A DNA stretch of 64,000 nt from CAVVUC01 sp963751395 (GCA_963751395.1 CAVVUC010000002.1:1178001-1242000); one strand, 5' to 3'. Counted from the first letter of the stretch, positions 34,501-50,218 are shown. The notes: generated by a model not told the origin, from the sequence alone. Numbers and translations are program-made.

Positions 34501-35131
34501 CGCGCGCCTCCGAGAGCGTGAGTTCGTCGAGCGCTTCTGCATTCGGGCGGTTGCTCAGCTTTACTTCGGCGATTTGCGATACCTCGCCGCGCCGGAATGC
34601 TTCGAGCCTCGGATTCGAGGAGGAGTGTTCCGCGAGGATTTCATGGCAGGCGTTCCGCAACGCTTCCTGAGTGAGATTCTCCCAGCACAACACAATGTCG
34701 CGGCTCGGATCATATTGCGCAGTGCGGGAACTGACCGGACGCAGAACGAAGCATTCTGGATCGATCATGGCAAACCACGCCGTGTCGAGCCCGATGTATT
34801 TCGCCTTGTCCCGAAAAATGGCGCTACGGCTCTGAGGGTTGAGAAACACTCCATGCTCGTCCTTTACCTCCACCACGAGCCAGCGGACGGGGGAGCCGTC
34901 TGGAATGCCACTCGGAGCGAGAACAGCTAGATCAGGAATGCCGCCAGCCTGATCGGCAGTATCCACGAGCAAGTCAGCGGACCTGTAGCCGAAGACCGTG
35001 ATGAACAAATCGCGAATGTATGGATATAGATTCCTTTCCTGGCCTCGGGGACACGCTGTAATCGCCGCAACAATTTCAGCGAATCGCGAGCGACGGCGGT
35101 TTCCATTTTGGCGAGGAGGTTGGGCGGGCAT
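31580..35131 (-). CDS. Single-chain restriction-modification enzyme (type IIG-like)
   Basis: The product has 1183 residues. Near the N-terminus lies a PD-(D/E)xK-like nuclease region: GIPDLAVLAP (Asp about 67) and WLVVEVKD (Glu 88, Lys 90). A helical linker leads to an Eco57I-type N6-adenine methylase: EYGEHYTPPEVARF, motif I VLDPTCGVGTFLIEAW (about 475-490) and motif IV AGNPPYVRP (about 590). The C-terminal 450 residues are probably the target-recognition region. The arrangement nuclease-methylase-TRD fits type IIG enzymes that cut and methylate with one chain. BREX PglX or DISARM methylases are alternatives, but their partner genes are absent. Confidence 0.82.
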   Translation of the reverse strand: MPAQPPRQNGNRRRSRFAEIVAAITACPRGQERNLYPYIRDLFITVFGYRSADLLVDTADQAGGIPDLAVLAPSGIPDGSPVRWLVVEVKDEHGVFLNPQSRSAIFRDKAKYIGLDTAWFAMIDPECFVLRPVSSRTAQYDPSRDIVLCWENLTQEALRNACHEILAEHSSSNPRLEAFRRGEVSQIAEVKLSNRPNAEALDELTLSEARAEFYLALRSAAGLLNLASQRALETLAQRAREIREMRDAFAVEFEIETFHLDPFQLRGRNVPNREAMKRHREAVAAFRRTVRDNLAAARLGCFTLAEYEARAKGESPEEESRNAVTLLASETSSLLIARCVMLRFFEDHGFFGEKRYLCNGGVAAFQTWRRVFEKGYAWFLRESYGAAAHLAAAFFEEGSLDWVLTCADPHLSTAIERALFYLSRFDFSTVEQDVLSGVYGQFLDNTQRKEYGEHYTPPEVARFIVRHLDLRPGNRVLDPTCGVGTFLIEAWKAMIGDAASRGAATWEEALATLANVRGNDLNAFSATIAQLQILWHLFAFREQLQAQGFPEPTVTGGHDSLHAPQISAGLFAGELNEFALVDTYGYDAVAGNPPYVRPERQTVPLDASAIAYFDEEFSARSNLCNLFLFKALDYWLRPNGGEGRAPGRLGFVLPLSVGDNDDSAKLREFFRPGTGRWTVREIVDLELISPQLFGADVVCMILLAERRPALEGETVRLRVADERCAVFTEGEEVHVRFDLESAPVVELPYADLFSADGRWLTRLTPERKRILDRFVGQTFGDIAQRFFVGKRGARIVRWAREQPTDDADNLRWEQETMIRMGAAFRGQRVTADEGGLPVFKGEHIAAGAIEGEPVETNIDVLRMDDSSVWRFADILPVKGFAFHRIAPALYCAPFDPHELILLNTASLFFPEDRLADFPFDLLVLSRIYQYVWAIAHREAVLFRARANVYVTTVSRLPWTDRLLEFAPQLRTLRTRFLAACQQLHQTEQVLRDRLATFGAASVRECLRGSVDLRVDWCPALQGSEACEIGVPATTELAGQWIVQPGDDVEKWAAFNDRELAAAFVEGLLLHPGESLRLAALLDLPIPPPAALAGWRAIAVQLTGESGASALEEVLDAVDACVAEAYGLPQTELETIWREFEADPMLRRVQPNLPFAKRRRLGLRTGLTATDRFTRAYRTRSQTW

Positions 35132-35542
35132 CGTTTGATGCTGAGTAAGGAATCAAATGGCGACAAGAAAAGAGTCGATTTGCCATGGGTCAATCTTCCG
35201 GTCCGCCATTGCTTCGCCCACCCCGCCAAGTTCCGAAGAATCCTCCGGCTTGCGGGTCGCGCCCGCGCTTGCTTTGCCTGCGTGGTGCCGCTCGCAGGTG
35301 GCGAGGGCTTCTTCTCCCGCATCGGAGCGTGCCCGATGTGGTTGGGCTCTGCCCTGCGCCCAGTTCGCGGGCGTTCATGTTCTGACGCGAAAAGAGTGGT
35401 TGAATGGCTTTGTGCCGCCAGGCCGAATTTGGGTGCGTGTGCTTCTCGCTGGCGTGATGTATTTTCTGCTCTCGAAAAAACACAGCCAAGGCTGCACACG
35501 CTTCTGGAAAGTTGGCGCGCAGATGGCTATAGTCCTCGCTGC
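35132..35542. other. 411-base gap between divergent genes
   Basis: This region separates the divergent restriction-modification and DnaJ-like genes and should contain both promoters. Several frames are open across it, but none starts with a ribosome-binding site or shows family character. No hairpin array of the kind found in other gaps was seen. I can support no specific feature here. Confidence 0.5.
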
Positions 35543-36472
35543 ATGGCAGTCCAATACAAGGATTACTACCAGACACTCGGGGTCGCGAAGACGGCGACTC
35601 ATGACGAAATCCGAAAAGCGTTCCGCAAGCTGGCGCGGCAGTATCATCCGGACGTTGCCAAGGACAAGAAATCCGCGGAGGCGAAATTCAAGGAGATCAA
35701 CGAGGCGTACGAGGTGTTGAGCGACGCCGACAAGCGGAAGAAATACGACGAGCTTGGCCCGGACTGGCAGCGCGGCGGATCGTATCAGCCGCCGCCCGGA
35801 TGGCAGGGCTACACCCAGGGCACGCGCGGCGGAGGCGAGGAGTTTCATTTCGGCGGCACGGGATTCAGCGATTTTTTCGAGGCGATGTTTGGCGGCATGG
35901 GCCGGAAGAGTTATGGAGGCGGATTCGAAAAGACCTTCGGTGCGGGAAAACGCGGGCAGGACATCGAGGCCGATATTTTGGTGACGATCGACGAGGCGCT
36001 GCACGGTTCTCGTCGCAAGATTTCGTTCCGTCGTTCGGAAAGTGCGAAGGTAGAGACTTTCGAAGTGCGGATTCCGCAGGGCGTTCACGAAGGGCAAAAG
36101 ATCCGGCTGGCAGGGCAGGGGGGAGCCGGCCTGCGCGGAGGCGCAGCCGGCGATTTGTATCTGCGGGTGCGTTTTGCGAAACATCCCGACTTCCGCGCCG
36201 ATGGGGTGGATTTGATTCATGACCTGGCGCTCGCCCCGTGGCAGGCGGTGCTCGGATGCGAGGTTACAGTGCCGACGCTCGAGGGTGCGGCGAAGTTGAA
36301 GATTCCGCCGGGCACGCAGGGCGGCCAGCGTTTCAGACTCAAGGAGCGGGGTCTCAACAAACCCAACAAGACGCGAGGGGATCTTTACGTGGTTGCCAGC
36401 ATCGAAATTCCAACCTCGCTCAGCAACGAGGAGATGGAATTGTGGGCCAGGATGGCGGCGCTGCGGCATTAG
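35543..36472 (+). CDS. CbpA-like DnaJ co-chaperone without zinc finger
   Basis: The product has 309 residues. The N-terminal J domain (residues about 4-70) has the HPD motif in LARQYHPDVAKD and the closing EVLSDADKRKKYDELG. A Gly/aromatic-rich linker (about 75-140) follows, then two DnaJ C-terminal beta domains with the client-binding segment IPQGVHEGQKIRLAGQGGAG and LKIPPGTQGGQRFRLKERGL. The CxxCxGxG zinc centre of DnaJ is missing, so it is a class B (CbpA-type) partner of DnaK. The ATG at 35543 is directly before VQYKDYYQTLGV. Confidence 0.92.
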   Translation: MAVQYKDYYQTLGVAKTATHDEIRKAFRKLARQYHPDVAKDKKSAEAKFKEINEAYEVLSDADKRKKYDELGPDWQRGGSYQPPPGWQGYTQGTRGGGEEFHFGGTGFSDFFEAMFGGMGRKSYGGGFEKTFGAGKRGQDIEADILVTIDEALHGSRRKISFRRSESAKVETFEVRIPQGVHEGQKIRLAGQGGAGLRGGAAGDLYLRVRFAKHPDFRADGVDLIHDLALAPWQAVLGCEVTVPTLEGAAKLKIPPGTQGGQRFRLKERGLNKPNKTRGDLYVVASIEIPTSLSNEEMELWARMAALRH

Positions 36473-36559
36473 TTTGGCGATCCCGACAGGGCGGCTTTCA
36501 GAGGAAGCGGATCACCTTCGGGATTGATGAAATGGAATGGCGTGCAATGATGTGCGCCC

Positions 36560-37693
36560 ATGCAAGTCCCTCTCCTCGATCTCAAGTTGCAATATCAACC
36601 GCTCCGAGAACAGATCCGCGCGGTATTCGACGAACTCGCCGACAGTCAGGCGCTGATTCTGGGGCCGCAGGTCGAGCAGCTCGAACAGTCGGTGGCGGCT
36701 TACTGCGGAGCGAATCACGCGATCGGCGTGTCTTCAGGTACTGACGCCGAACTCGCGATTCTGATGGCGCTTGGGATCGGGCCGGGGGACGAGGTGATCA
36801 CCACGCCGTACACATTTTTTGCGACAGCAGGCTGCATCGCCCGCGTCGGCGCGAAGCCGGTCTTCGTCGATATCGATCCGGCGACCTACAACATTTCTCT
36901 GCCGCTGTTGAAAGCGGCTTTGGAAAAATCGGATCGCGTGAAGGCGATCATCCCGGTGCATCTGTTTGGCTGCTGCGCGGACATGGACGCGATCCTCGCA
37001 CTCGCTCGCGAATACGGCGTGCCCGTGCTCGAAGACGCGGCGCAGGCTCTCGGCAGCCAGCATCCGCTCGGCGGCGCGGGTGCGATGGGCGAGTTCGGCT
37101 GGTTCTCGTTTTACCCGACGAAAAACCTCGGCGCTTTCGGCGATGCGGGCATGGTGACTTGCCGGGACGCGGAGATGGCGGGGAAGATCAAGGCGCTCCG
37201 CAATCACGGCATGGAGCCGCGGTATTTTCACAAATGGATCGGAGGCAACTTCCGCATCGACGCGATCCAGGCCGCCGTCTTGAACATCAAGCTGCCGCAT
37301 CTGGACGCCTGGTCGGCGGCGCGTCGCGAGCACGCGAATTTTTACCGCGAGGAATTCGCGAGGGTGGAACTGAACGGGACGATTGCGCTGCCGGTCGAGC
37401 CTTACGCATTGAGCGGTCTCGCGAATCACCACATCTACAACCAGTTCGTGATTCGCGCGCCGCGCCGCGATAAACTGCGCCAGCACTTGCAGAAGCACGG
37501 CGTCGGTTCGGAAGTTTACTATCCACTCGCGCTGCATCTACAGGAGTGCTTTGCGGATCTGGGCGCACGGGAAGGGGATTTCCCCGAGGCGGAGCGGGCG
37601 AGCCGGGAAACGCTGGCGCTGCCGATTTTTCCGGAACTTACGCGCGAGCAGCAGAGCTACGTCGTGGAGACGATCCGCGCGCTTTATCAATAA
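36560..37693 (+). CDS. DegT/DnrJ/EryC1/StrS-family sugar aminotransferase
   Basis: The product has 377 residues. The start VPLLDLKLQYQPLREQI, SSGTDAELAILMALGIGPGDEVI, the PYTFFATAGCIARVGAKPVFVDIDP block, LEDAAQALGS and the PLP-lysine segment FYPTKNLGAFGDAGM are diagnostic. These enzymes transaminate nucleotide-linked keto sugars or act as related dehydratases. The exact sugar cannot be deduced; surface-glycan synthesis is likely given the other glycan genes in the window. It is convergent with tsf. Confidence 0.93.
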   Translation: MQVPLLDLKLQYQPLREQIRAVFDELADSQALILGPQVEQLEQSVAAYCGANHAIGVSSGTDAELAILMALGIGPGDEVITTPYTFFATAGCIARVGAKPVFVDIDPATYNISLPLLKAALEKSDRVKAIIPVHLFGCCADMDAILALAREYGVPVLEDAAQALGSQHPLGGAGAMGEFGWFSFYPTKNLGAFGDAGMVTCRDAEMAGKIKALRNHGMEPRYFHKWIGGNFRIDAIQAAVLNIKLPHLDAWSAARREHANFYREEFARVELNGTIALPVEPYALSGLANHHIYNQFVIRAPRRDKLRQHLQKHGVGSEVYYPLALHLQECFADLGAREGDFPEAERASRETLALPIFPELTREQQSYVVETIRALYQ

Positions 37694-37741
37694 GGCGTTC
37701 GCAGGGTCGCGCTTCCGGGGCGCGTGCGTTGCCCGGCCGGC

Positions 37742-38353
37742 TTACTCGGCAGCCGTGGTCGCGCCCTCGCCCACCATGTAACGGGTGAAGCGGCGGATGA
37801 TCATGTTCTCGCCCAGCTCGGCGATCTTGCTGTTCAGCAGGTCCTTGATCGTTTGATCGGGATTCTTGATGAACGGCTGGTCGAGCAAACAGACGCCGGC
37901 GTAGAACTTGTCCACTTTTCCCTCGACGATCTTGTCCACGATGTTCGCAGGTTTGCCTTTGACCTGCTCCCGGTAAATCTCGCGTTCCTTTTCCAGTTCG
38001 GCTGCGGGAACTTCCTCGCGTGTCACGTAGAGCGGATGCGCTGCGGCGATGTGAAGCGTGATGTCTTTTACGAACTCGCGGAAAATCTCGTTCTTGGCCA
38101 CGAAATCGGTTTCGCAATTGACTTCAACCAGAACACCGACCTTGCCCTGCAAATGAATGTAGGAGGCGACGACGCCTTCCTTCGTGGCTCTCGTGGATTT
38201 CTTCGCCGCTCCTGCAATGCCCTTGGTGCGGAGAATCGCCTCGGCTTTTTCCAAGTCGCCGCCTGCTTCGCCCAGGGCACGCTTGCAGTCCATCATGCCG
38301 GCGTTGGTCTTTTCACGGAGTTGTTTGACGAGTTGTGGATTGATTTCGGACAT
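37742..38353 (-). CDS. tsf: Elongation factor Ts
   Basis: EF-Ts exchanges GDP for GTP on EF-Tu. The product has 203 residues, so it is the short form rather than the 280-residue E. coli type. The N-terminal VKQLREKTNAGMMDCKRALGEAGGDLEKA, the GIAGAAKK turn and VEVNCETDFVAKNEIFREFV (with the TDFVA motif contacting EF-Tu) are diagnostic. The ATG at 38353 starts at MSEINPQLVK. It follows rpsB by 97 bases, the conserved order, with an inverted repeat in the gap. Confidence 0.96.
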   Translation of the reverse strand: MSEINPQLVKQLREKTNAGMMDCKRALGEAGGDLEKAEAILRTKGIAGAAKKSTRATKEGVVASYIHLQGKVGVLVEVNCETDFVAKNEIFREFVKDITLHIAAAHPLYVTREEVPAAELEKEREIYREQVKGKPANIVDKIVEGKVDKFYAGVCLLDQPFIKNPDQTIKDLLNSKIAELGENMIIRRFTRYMVGEGATTAAE

Positions 38354-38355
38354 AG

Positions 38356-38440
38356 AAAAGTTGAGAGGTTGAAGGGTTGAGCTGTTGAGAAAAGATCGGG
38401 GCGTCGAATTTAAGAGTTCAACTTCCCAACGCCCAACTGG
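38356..38440. repeat. Inverted repeat of GGGTTGA / CAACCC-type units in the rpsB-tsf gap
   Basis: The left part (about 38356-38394) is AAGTTGAGAGGTTGAAGGGTTGAG and the right part (about 38414-38440) is GTTCAACTTCCCAACGCCCAACTGG, its degenerate complement. It fills the gap between rpsB and tsf and reaches to three bases before the tsf ATG, so it probably forms an RNA hairpin upstream of the tsf start. Confidence 0.75.
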
Positions 38441-38450
38441 TTTCGAGGTG

Positions 38451-39182
38451 CTATTCCCCGACGCCTGCGAGTTCTGCTTCCTCGCGCTTCGAACCTTCGC
38501 CGCTGGCCGATACGATCGCATCAACCAACTTCTGAAGCACGATGCGAATGGCACGAATGGCGTCGTCGTTGCCGGCAATCGGGTAATCGATCAACTCCGG
38601 ATCGGCGTTCGTGTCAACGATTGCCACCGTTGGAATGCCGAGCCGTTTCGCCTCGGCGACGGCGATTGATTCACGCTGGGTGTCGATGATGATGAGCGCA
38701 TCGGGCAGTTTCTGCATCTCGCGGATGCCTTCGAGATTGCGCTTGAGCTTTTCCCCTTCGCGGCGGATGGCCGCGAGTTCCGACTTGCCCATTTTGCTGT
38801 AATCGGGCGACTTCTCGATCTCCTCGATGAACTTCATGCGCGCGATGCTCTTGCGGATGGTCGCGAGGTTCGTGAGAGTGCCGCCGAGCCAGCGCTGGTT
38901 GACGTAGAACTGTCCACAGGCTGCAGCCGCTTCCTTGATTGCTTCCTGCGCCTGCTTCTTGCAGCCGACGAAGAGCACCTTGCCGCCGCGCCGGGCGAGA
39001 TCGCCGAGGAACTGTGTGGCGGCATCGAGCTGTTTTGCAGTGACTCCGAGGTTGATGATGTAGATCGCGTTGCGTTTCTCAAAAATGTACGGCTTCATTT
39101 TTGGATTCCAGCGTTTGGTCTGATGACCAAAGTGGACTCCAGCCTCGAGAAGTTCCGTCATTGTTTCTGTGGTAGTTGCCAT
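38451..39182 (-). CDS. rpsB: Ribosomal protein uS2
   Basis: The product has 243 residues. The start MTELLEAGVHFGHQTKRWNPKMKPYIF, VLFVGCKKQAQEAIKEAA, QRWLGGTLTNLATIRKSI and IVDTNADPELIDYPIAGNDDAIRAIRIV are diagnostic of S2, a 30S subunit protein. The ATG at 39182 gives an N-terminal MATTTE before the conserved block. It is followed by tsf on the same strand, as in most bacteria. Confidence 0.97.
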   Translation of the reverse strand: MATTTETMTELLEAGVHFGHQTKRWNPKMKPYIFEKRNAIYIINLGVTAKQLDAATQFLGDLARRGGKVLFVGCKKQAQEAIKEAAAACGQFYVNQRWLGGTLTNLATIRKSIARMKFIEEIEKSPDYSKMGKSELAAIRREGEKLKRNLEGIREMQKLPDALIIIDTQRESIAVAEAKRLGIPTVAIVDTNADPELIDYPIAGNDDAIRAIRIVLQKLVDAIVSASGEGSKREEAELAGVGE

Positions 39183-39272
39183 TGTGTAAAGCGGTGAAAA
39201 GAGCCGCACACTATTCGATGTCGGCCCGGTGAATGCAAGCGTGTTTTAGAGGAATTTTTGAGGGGCGTTTCG

Positions 39273-39821
39273 TCATTCCACCGAACCCTCCGCGTGCGTT
39301 TCGATGAAGCGCGCGTAGAGCCAGCAGAGGTCGGAGAGCCGGTTCAGGTAGCGGATGATTTCCGGGTTCACTCCGCCGGCTTCCTCTCCGAGGCGGACAA
39401 CCCGCCGTTCTGCGCGCCGGCACACGGTGCGGGCGACGTCGAGCGCGGCTGCGGAAGCGGTCGCGCCGGGAGTTGCCCAGTGCTTGAAGCTGATCTTGTG
39501 ATTCTTCTCGAGGTCGTCGATCAAGGCCGTGAGCCGGTCCACCATCGGGGACGTGACAAATTCAAAGCCGCCTTTGGCATAGCGCCCGCGGTCCTCGTCG
39601 AGGACGGCGAGCTCGCCCATCAGAATGACCAGTTCCTTTTGGATCGCAAAGACCGGCTCTTCGATGAAGGCATCGCCGACGATGGCGCGCGCGACACCGA
39701 GCGCGGAATTCAATTCATCGACCGCGCCATACGCCTCCACCCGGACATCCGTCTTGGCAACGCGCCTGTTGTACATCAACGCGGTCGTTCCGTCGTCACC
39801 GGTTTTCGTAGCGATTGACAT
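39273..39821 (-). CDS. PduO-type ATP:cob(I)alamin adenosyltransferase
   Basis: The product has 182 residues. The start MSIATKTGDDGTTALMYNRRVAKTDVRVEAYGAVDELNSALG is the ATP-binding signature of PduO/EutT-like enzymes, and the C-terminal RRAERRVVRL and YLNRLSDLCWLYAR helix completes the active site. It makes adenosylcobalamin, so the organism probably uses a B12-dependent mutase or reductase coded elsewhere. It is downstream of rpoC on the same strand with an inverted repeat between. Confidence 0.95.
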   Translation of the reverse strand: MSIATKTGDDGTTALMYNRRVAKTDVRVEAYGAVDELNSALGVARAIVGDAFIEEPVFAIQKELVILMGELAVLDEDRGRYAKGGFEFVTSPMVDRLTALIDDLEKNHKISFKHWATPGATASAAALDVARTVCRRAERRVVRLGEEAGGVNPEIIRYLNRLSDLCWLYARFIETHAEGSVE

Positions 39822-39830
39822 GGCGGGAAA

Positions 39831-39899
39831 TGTTGAGGGGTTGGGAAGGTGAGTAGTTGAGGATTTTTCTCAACGGCTCAACAACTCAACCCCTCAACG
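39831..39899. repeat. Inverted repeat of GGTTGAG / CTCAACC units after rpoC
   Basis: The left arm (about 39831-39866) reads GTTGAGGGGTTGGGAAGGTG followed by AGTAGTTGAGG, and the right arm (about 39869-39899) reads CTCAACGGCTCAACAACTCA followed by ACCCCTCAAC. Only a few bases separate them, so the RNA can fold into a long hairpin between rpoC and the adenosyltransferase gene. It may terminate or attenuate the large rplA-rpoC transcript. Confidence 0.85.
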
Positions 39900-39904
39900 A
39901 ATTA

Positions 39905-44045
<4,141 letters not shown>

Positions 44046-44052
44046 AGGACTT

Positions 44053-47889
<3,837 letters not shown>

Positions 47890-47995
47890 AGTATGGCGCT
47901 TTGTTGGTTGTTTCTCCGCGAGTTCACGGGTGTGACTTCGACTGGAGAAAAGGGTTATCCGTTCAACTTGGTCCGTGTTGGATACAGACAAAGAG

Positions 47996-48036
47996 AACGA
48001 AAGCCGCCGCCAGACGCGCTGGCGGCGATTTTCGTT
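47996..48036 (-). promoter_or_regulatory. Long hairpin in the rplL-rpoB spacer
   Basis: AACGAAA..CGCCGCCAG pairs with CTGGCGGCG..TTTCGTT around a five-base loop (48015-48019 approx.), giving a stem of about 17 pairs with one mismatch or bulge. It lies midway in the 281-base gap between rplL and rpoB. In E. coli the equivalent spacer carries an attenuator and an RNase III site that set the ratio of L7/L12 to polymerase. A similar role here is inferred from position. No T-run follows on the minus strand, so strong intrinsic termination is unlikely. Confidence 0.6.
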
Positions 48037-48170
48037 CCACTCGACTTTTCAAAAATGGTTCGGTTCAGGTTCGCTGATTCCTGCTGAAAATGGGTCTGAA
48101 CGTCAAACACAAATCGGCGCGCGGCAAGCGAAATATTTCGCCGCCGCCGCGCACGATAGTGTTTGTCGTT

Positions 48171-48554
48171 TTACTTGATTTCGACCTTGGCTCCAGCCGC
48201 CTCGATCTTTTTCTTGATCTCTTCGGCTTCTTCCTTGGTGACGCCTTCCTTGAGCGGCTTGGGCGCGCCTTCGACAAGGGCTTTCGCTTCGGCGAGACCG
48301 AGACCGGCCACCGCTGCGCGGACTTCCTTGATGACGGCGATCTTGTTGCCGCCGGTTTCCTTGAGGATCACGTCAAATGACGTTTTCTCTTCGGCAGCAG
48401 GAGCCGCCGCGCCTGCGGGCGCACCGGCTGCAGCCACGGCCACGGGAGCCGCTGCGCTGACGCCCCACTTTTCTTCGAGGGCTTTGACGAGTTCGGCGAC
48501 TTCAAGAACGGTCAGGCCGCTGAGTTGTTCCACTAACGTGTTGGTATCTGCCAT
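48171..48554 (-). CDS. rplL: Ribosomal protein bL12 (L7/L12)
   Basis: The product has 127 residues. It has an N-terminal dimerisation helix (LVEQLSGLTVLEVAELVKALEEKWGV), an Ala/Pro/Gly hinge (about 35-58) and the C-terminal factor-binding domain with TSFDVILKETGGNKIAVIKEVRA, GLGLAEAKALVEGAPKPLKEGV and the ending AGAKVEIK. It binds translation factors on the ribosomal stalk. It lies downstream of rplJ, separated by about 310 bases containing two inverted repeats. Confidence 0.97.
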   Translation of the reverse strand: MADTNTLVEQLSGLTVLEVAELVKALEEKWGVSAAAPVAVAAAGAPAGAAAPAAEEKTSFDVILKETGGNKIAVIKEVRAAVAGLGLAEAKALVEGAPKPLKEGVTKEEAEEIKKKIEAAGAKVEIK

Positions 48555-48557
48555 CTG

Positions 48558-48655
48558 TAAATTATGAATTATGAATTATGAGTTATGAATGAAATCCGCC
48601 GCGGCATCGCCGCGCAATTTTCACTTCATTCTTCATTTTTCATCCTTCATCCTTT
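48558..48655. repeat. Inverted repeat of ATTATGA / CTTCATT-type units before rplL
   Basis: The left part (48558-48595) holds three tandem AATTATG units and GAGTTATGAATGAA. The right part (about 48617-48655) holds TTCACTTCATTCTTCATTTT and CATCCTTCATCC, a looser complement. A small GC hairpin (CGCCGCGGCATCGCCGCG) sits between. The element ends four bases before the rplL ATG, so it occupies the leader. Confidence 0.7.
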
Positions 48656-48777
48656 CTTTTTGCGGTGTCGTCGCACACTGAGGCTTCAGCGCATTTGAGG
48701 CGGACAGCCGTCCGCCCGACGAGGAACCATTTGTTTGTTGTTAAGTTGGAATCCGCGCACAACGCCCGGATTCCGAT

Positions 48778-48858
48778 CTTACTCCTGCTCCTGATCTTGT
48801 TCCTTATCTTCCCGATGTGTGAAGGAGATAAAGAGCAAGAGCAGGAGCAGGAGGTAAG
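48778..48858. repeat. Inverted repeat of CTCCTG / CAGGAG units between rplJ and rplL
   Basis: The left arm (48778-48813) reads CTTACTCCTGCTCCTGATCT onward to TTATCTTC. The right arm (about 48821-48858) reads GAAGGAGATAAAGAGCAAGA then GCAGGAGCAGGAGGTAAG, a nearly perfect complement. The hairpin lies directly downstream of the rplJ stop codon (48866) on the minus strand and may attenuate or stabilise the rplJ-rplL transcript. Confidence 0.85.
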
Positions 48859-48865
48859 AAATTGG

Positions 48866-49384
48866 TTATGCGGGCGCGCCCTCCTTCTCGGACTTCGCCT
48901 TGAGCACGCGGGCCAAAGCCGACGCGGGTTCGTTGAGCACGCGGACGAGCTTGCTCGCCGGAGCGTTGAGCACGCCGAGCAGCGTCGCGAGCAGCACTTC
49001 GCGCGAGGGAAGGTCGGCGATCGCCTTGATCTGCTCGGTGGAGACCACCGCACGATCAATCACGCCGACTTTCATGATCGGCTTTTGAAATTCTGCTGTG
49101 AATGTCTTGAGAACTTTCGCGGCGGCGGCAACGTCCTTTTCGCCCACGACGATCGCCGTCTGGCCTTTTAGTTCGCCAAGTTCCGGAAGTCCGGCTTCCT
49201 TGGCTGCGCGGCGAAGGAAGGTGTTTTTCACGACGTGGCAGCGGGCGCCGACGCCGTGCAGGCGGTTCCGCAGTTCGCCGAACTGAGCGACTTTCAAGCC
49301 GGTGTAATCCGCGACGAACAGGAACGGCGAAGTGTTTAGCTTCGCTTGCAAATCTTCAACGATGGTTGCTTTCTCGGGTCTCAT
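48866..49384 (-). CDS. rplJ: Ribosomal protein uL10
   Basis: The product has 172 residues. The start MRPEKATIVEDLQAKLNTSPFLFVADYTGLKVAQFGELRNRL, HVVKNTFLRRAAKEAGL and the C-terminal helix LLGVLNAPASKLVRVLNEPASALARVLKAKSE that binds L12 dimers are diagnostic. L10 anchors the stalk to 23S rRNA and regulates its own mRNA in many bacteria. It starts 15 bases after rplA. Confidence 0.96.
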   Translation of the reverse strand: MRPEKATIVEDLQAKLNTSPFLFVADYTGLKVAQFGELRNRLHGVGARCHVVKNTFLRRAAKEAGLPELGELKGQTAIVVGEKDVAAAAKVLKTFTAEFQKPIMKVGVIDRAVVSTEQIKAIADLPSREVLLATLLGVLNAPASKLVRVLNEPASALARVLKAKSEKEGAPA

Positions 49385-49399
49385 TTCAGTTCGGTCCGG

Positions 49400-50101
49400 T
49401 TAGATTTTTGAAAATTGCGAGGCGTCAATCTTGAGGCTTGGCAGCATGGTCGCGCTCAGCGTCAAGTTTTCGATGAAGGTTCCTTTTGCAGTGGCCGGAC
49501 GCGCTTTCGCGACCGCCTCGATCACTGCCGCGCCGTTTTCCTGCAGCGCCTGGGCATCGAATGAAAACTTGCCGACTGGAACGGCGACGTTGCCGTTCTT
49601 GTCGAGCTTGAATTCCACGCGTCCCGCTTTCACTTCCTTCACCGCTTTCGCCGTGTCCTCGGTGACGGTGCCCGTCTTCGGGTTCGGCATCAGGCCGCGC
49701 GGGCCGAGCACCTTGCCGAGCTTGCGGACCTCCGCCATCGCCGCAGGCGTCGCGATCGCGACATCGAAGTCCTGAAAACCGCCCACGCATTTCTCGATCA
49801 TGTCCTTGAACCCGACAAACTCCGCGCCGGCGCCCCTGGCGGCTTCCGCTGCCTGGCCTTCGGCGAAAACGAGCACGCGGACATTCTTGCCCGAGCCGTT
49901 CGGAAGCGGGCAGGTGCCGCGCACCATTTGATCCGATTGCTTCGGGTCAACGCCGAGCCGGAACGAGAGGGTGACCGTCTGGTCGAACTTCGTTGCGGGA
50001 AGGGATTTCAACACGCCGACGGCTTCGTCGAGCGAGTAAGCCTTGTGAGCATCCACCTTTTCAGCGGCGGAGCGGTAACGTTTGCTGCGATTTTGTTGCA
50101 T
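49400..50101 (-). CDS. rplA: Ribosomal protein uL1
   Basis: The product has 233 residues. The start MQQNRSKRYRSAAEKVDAHKAYSLDEAVGVLKSLPATKFDQTVTLSFRLGVDPKQSDQMVRGTCPLPNG, GRVEFKLDKNGNVAVPVGK and the GTFIENLTLSATMLPSLKID ending are diagnostic. The gene is the first of the rplA-rplJ-rplL-rpoB-rpoC operon in this window. The usual upstream neighbours rplK, nusG and secE are not present; instead a divergent membrane-protein gene follows. Confidence 0.97.
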   Translation of the reverse strand: MQQNRSKRYRSAAEKVDAHKAYSLDEAVGVLKSLPATKFDQTVTLSFRLGVDPKQSDQMVRGTCPLPNGSGKNVRVLVFAEGQAAEAARGAGAEFVGFKDMIEKCVGGFQDFDVAIATPAAMAEVRKLGKVLGPRGLMPNPKTGTVTEDTAKAVKEVKAGRVEFKLDKNGNVAVPVGKFSFDAQALQENGAAVIEAVAKARPATAKGTFIENLTLSATMLPSLKIDASQFSKI

Positions 50102-50190
50102 GAGATGTTGCAGTTCAAGCGAGCGGTCAGCTCTCCTGCGGTTAAATTTTCAGCGCTTCCAGCCACCGGGCCGGACACGCGGGAGTGCAG

Positions 50191-50218
50191 AGATTAGTCA
50201 GTCGCCGCTGCCCGTCAA
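50191..50218 (-). promoter_or_regulatory. Probable sigma-70 promoter for the rplA-rpoC operon
   Basis: On the minus strand TTGACG (50218-50213) and TAATCT (50196-50191) are separated by 16 bases, a good match to housekeeping -35 and -10 hexamers. It lies about 90 bases upstream of the rplA ATG in the only gap before this operon, where rplK-nusG would normally be. The leader of about 80 bases could hold an L1-binding site, but I did not identify one. Confidence 0.6.

Noticed and set aside
31580..35131. BREX PglX or DISARM methylase
   Set aside because: No brx, pgl or drm partner genes lie nearby; neighbours are a DnaJ-like chaperone, permeases and hemL, and the N-terminal nuclease-like motif favours a type IIG enzyme.
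35108..35542. An N-terminal extension or small gene before the DnaJ-like protein
   Set aside because: The open frame has no ribosome-binding site and no family character, and the J domain begins right at the ATG at 35543.
48866..49171. A plus-strand leucine-rich protein with LLLLLILFLIFP near 48.7-49.1 kb
   Set aside because: The hydrophobic run is the translation of a CTCCTG inverted repeat and the rest is antisense to rplJ.
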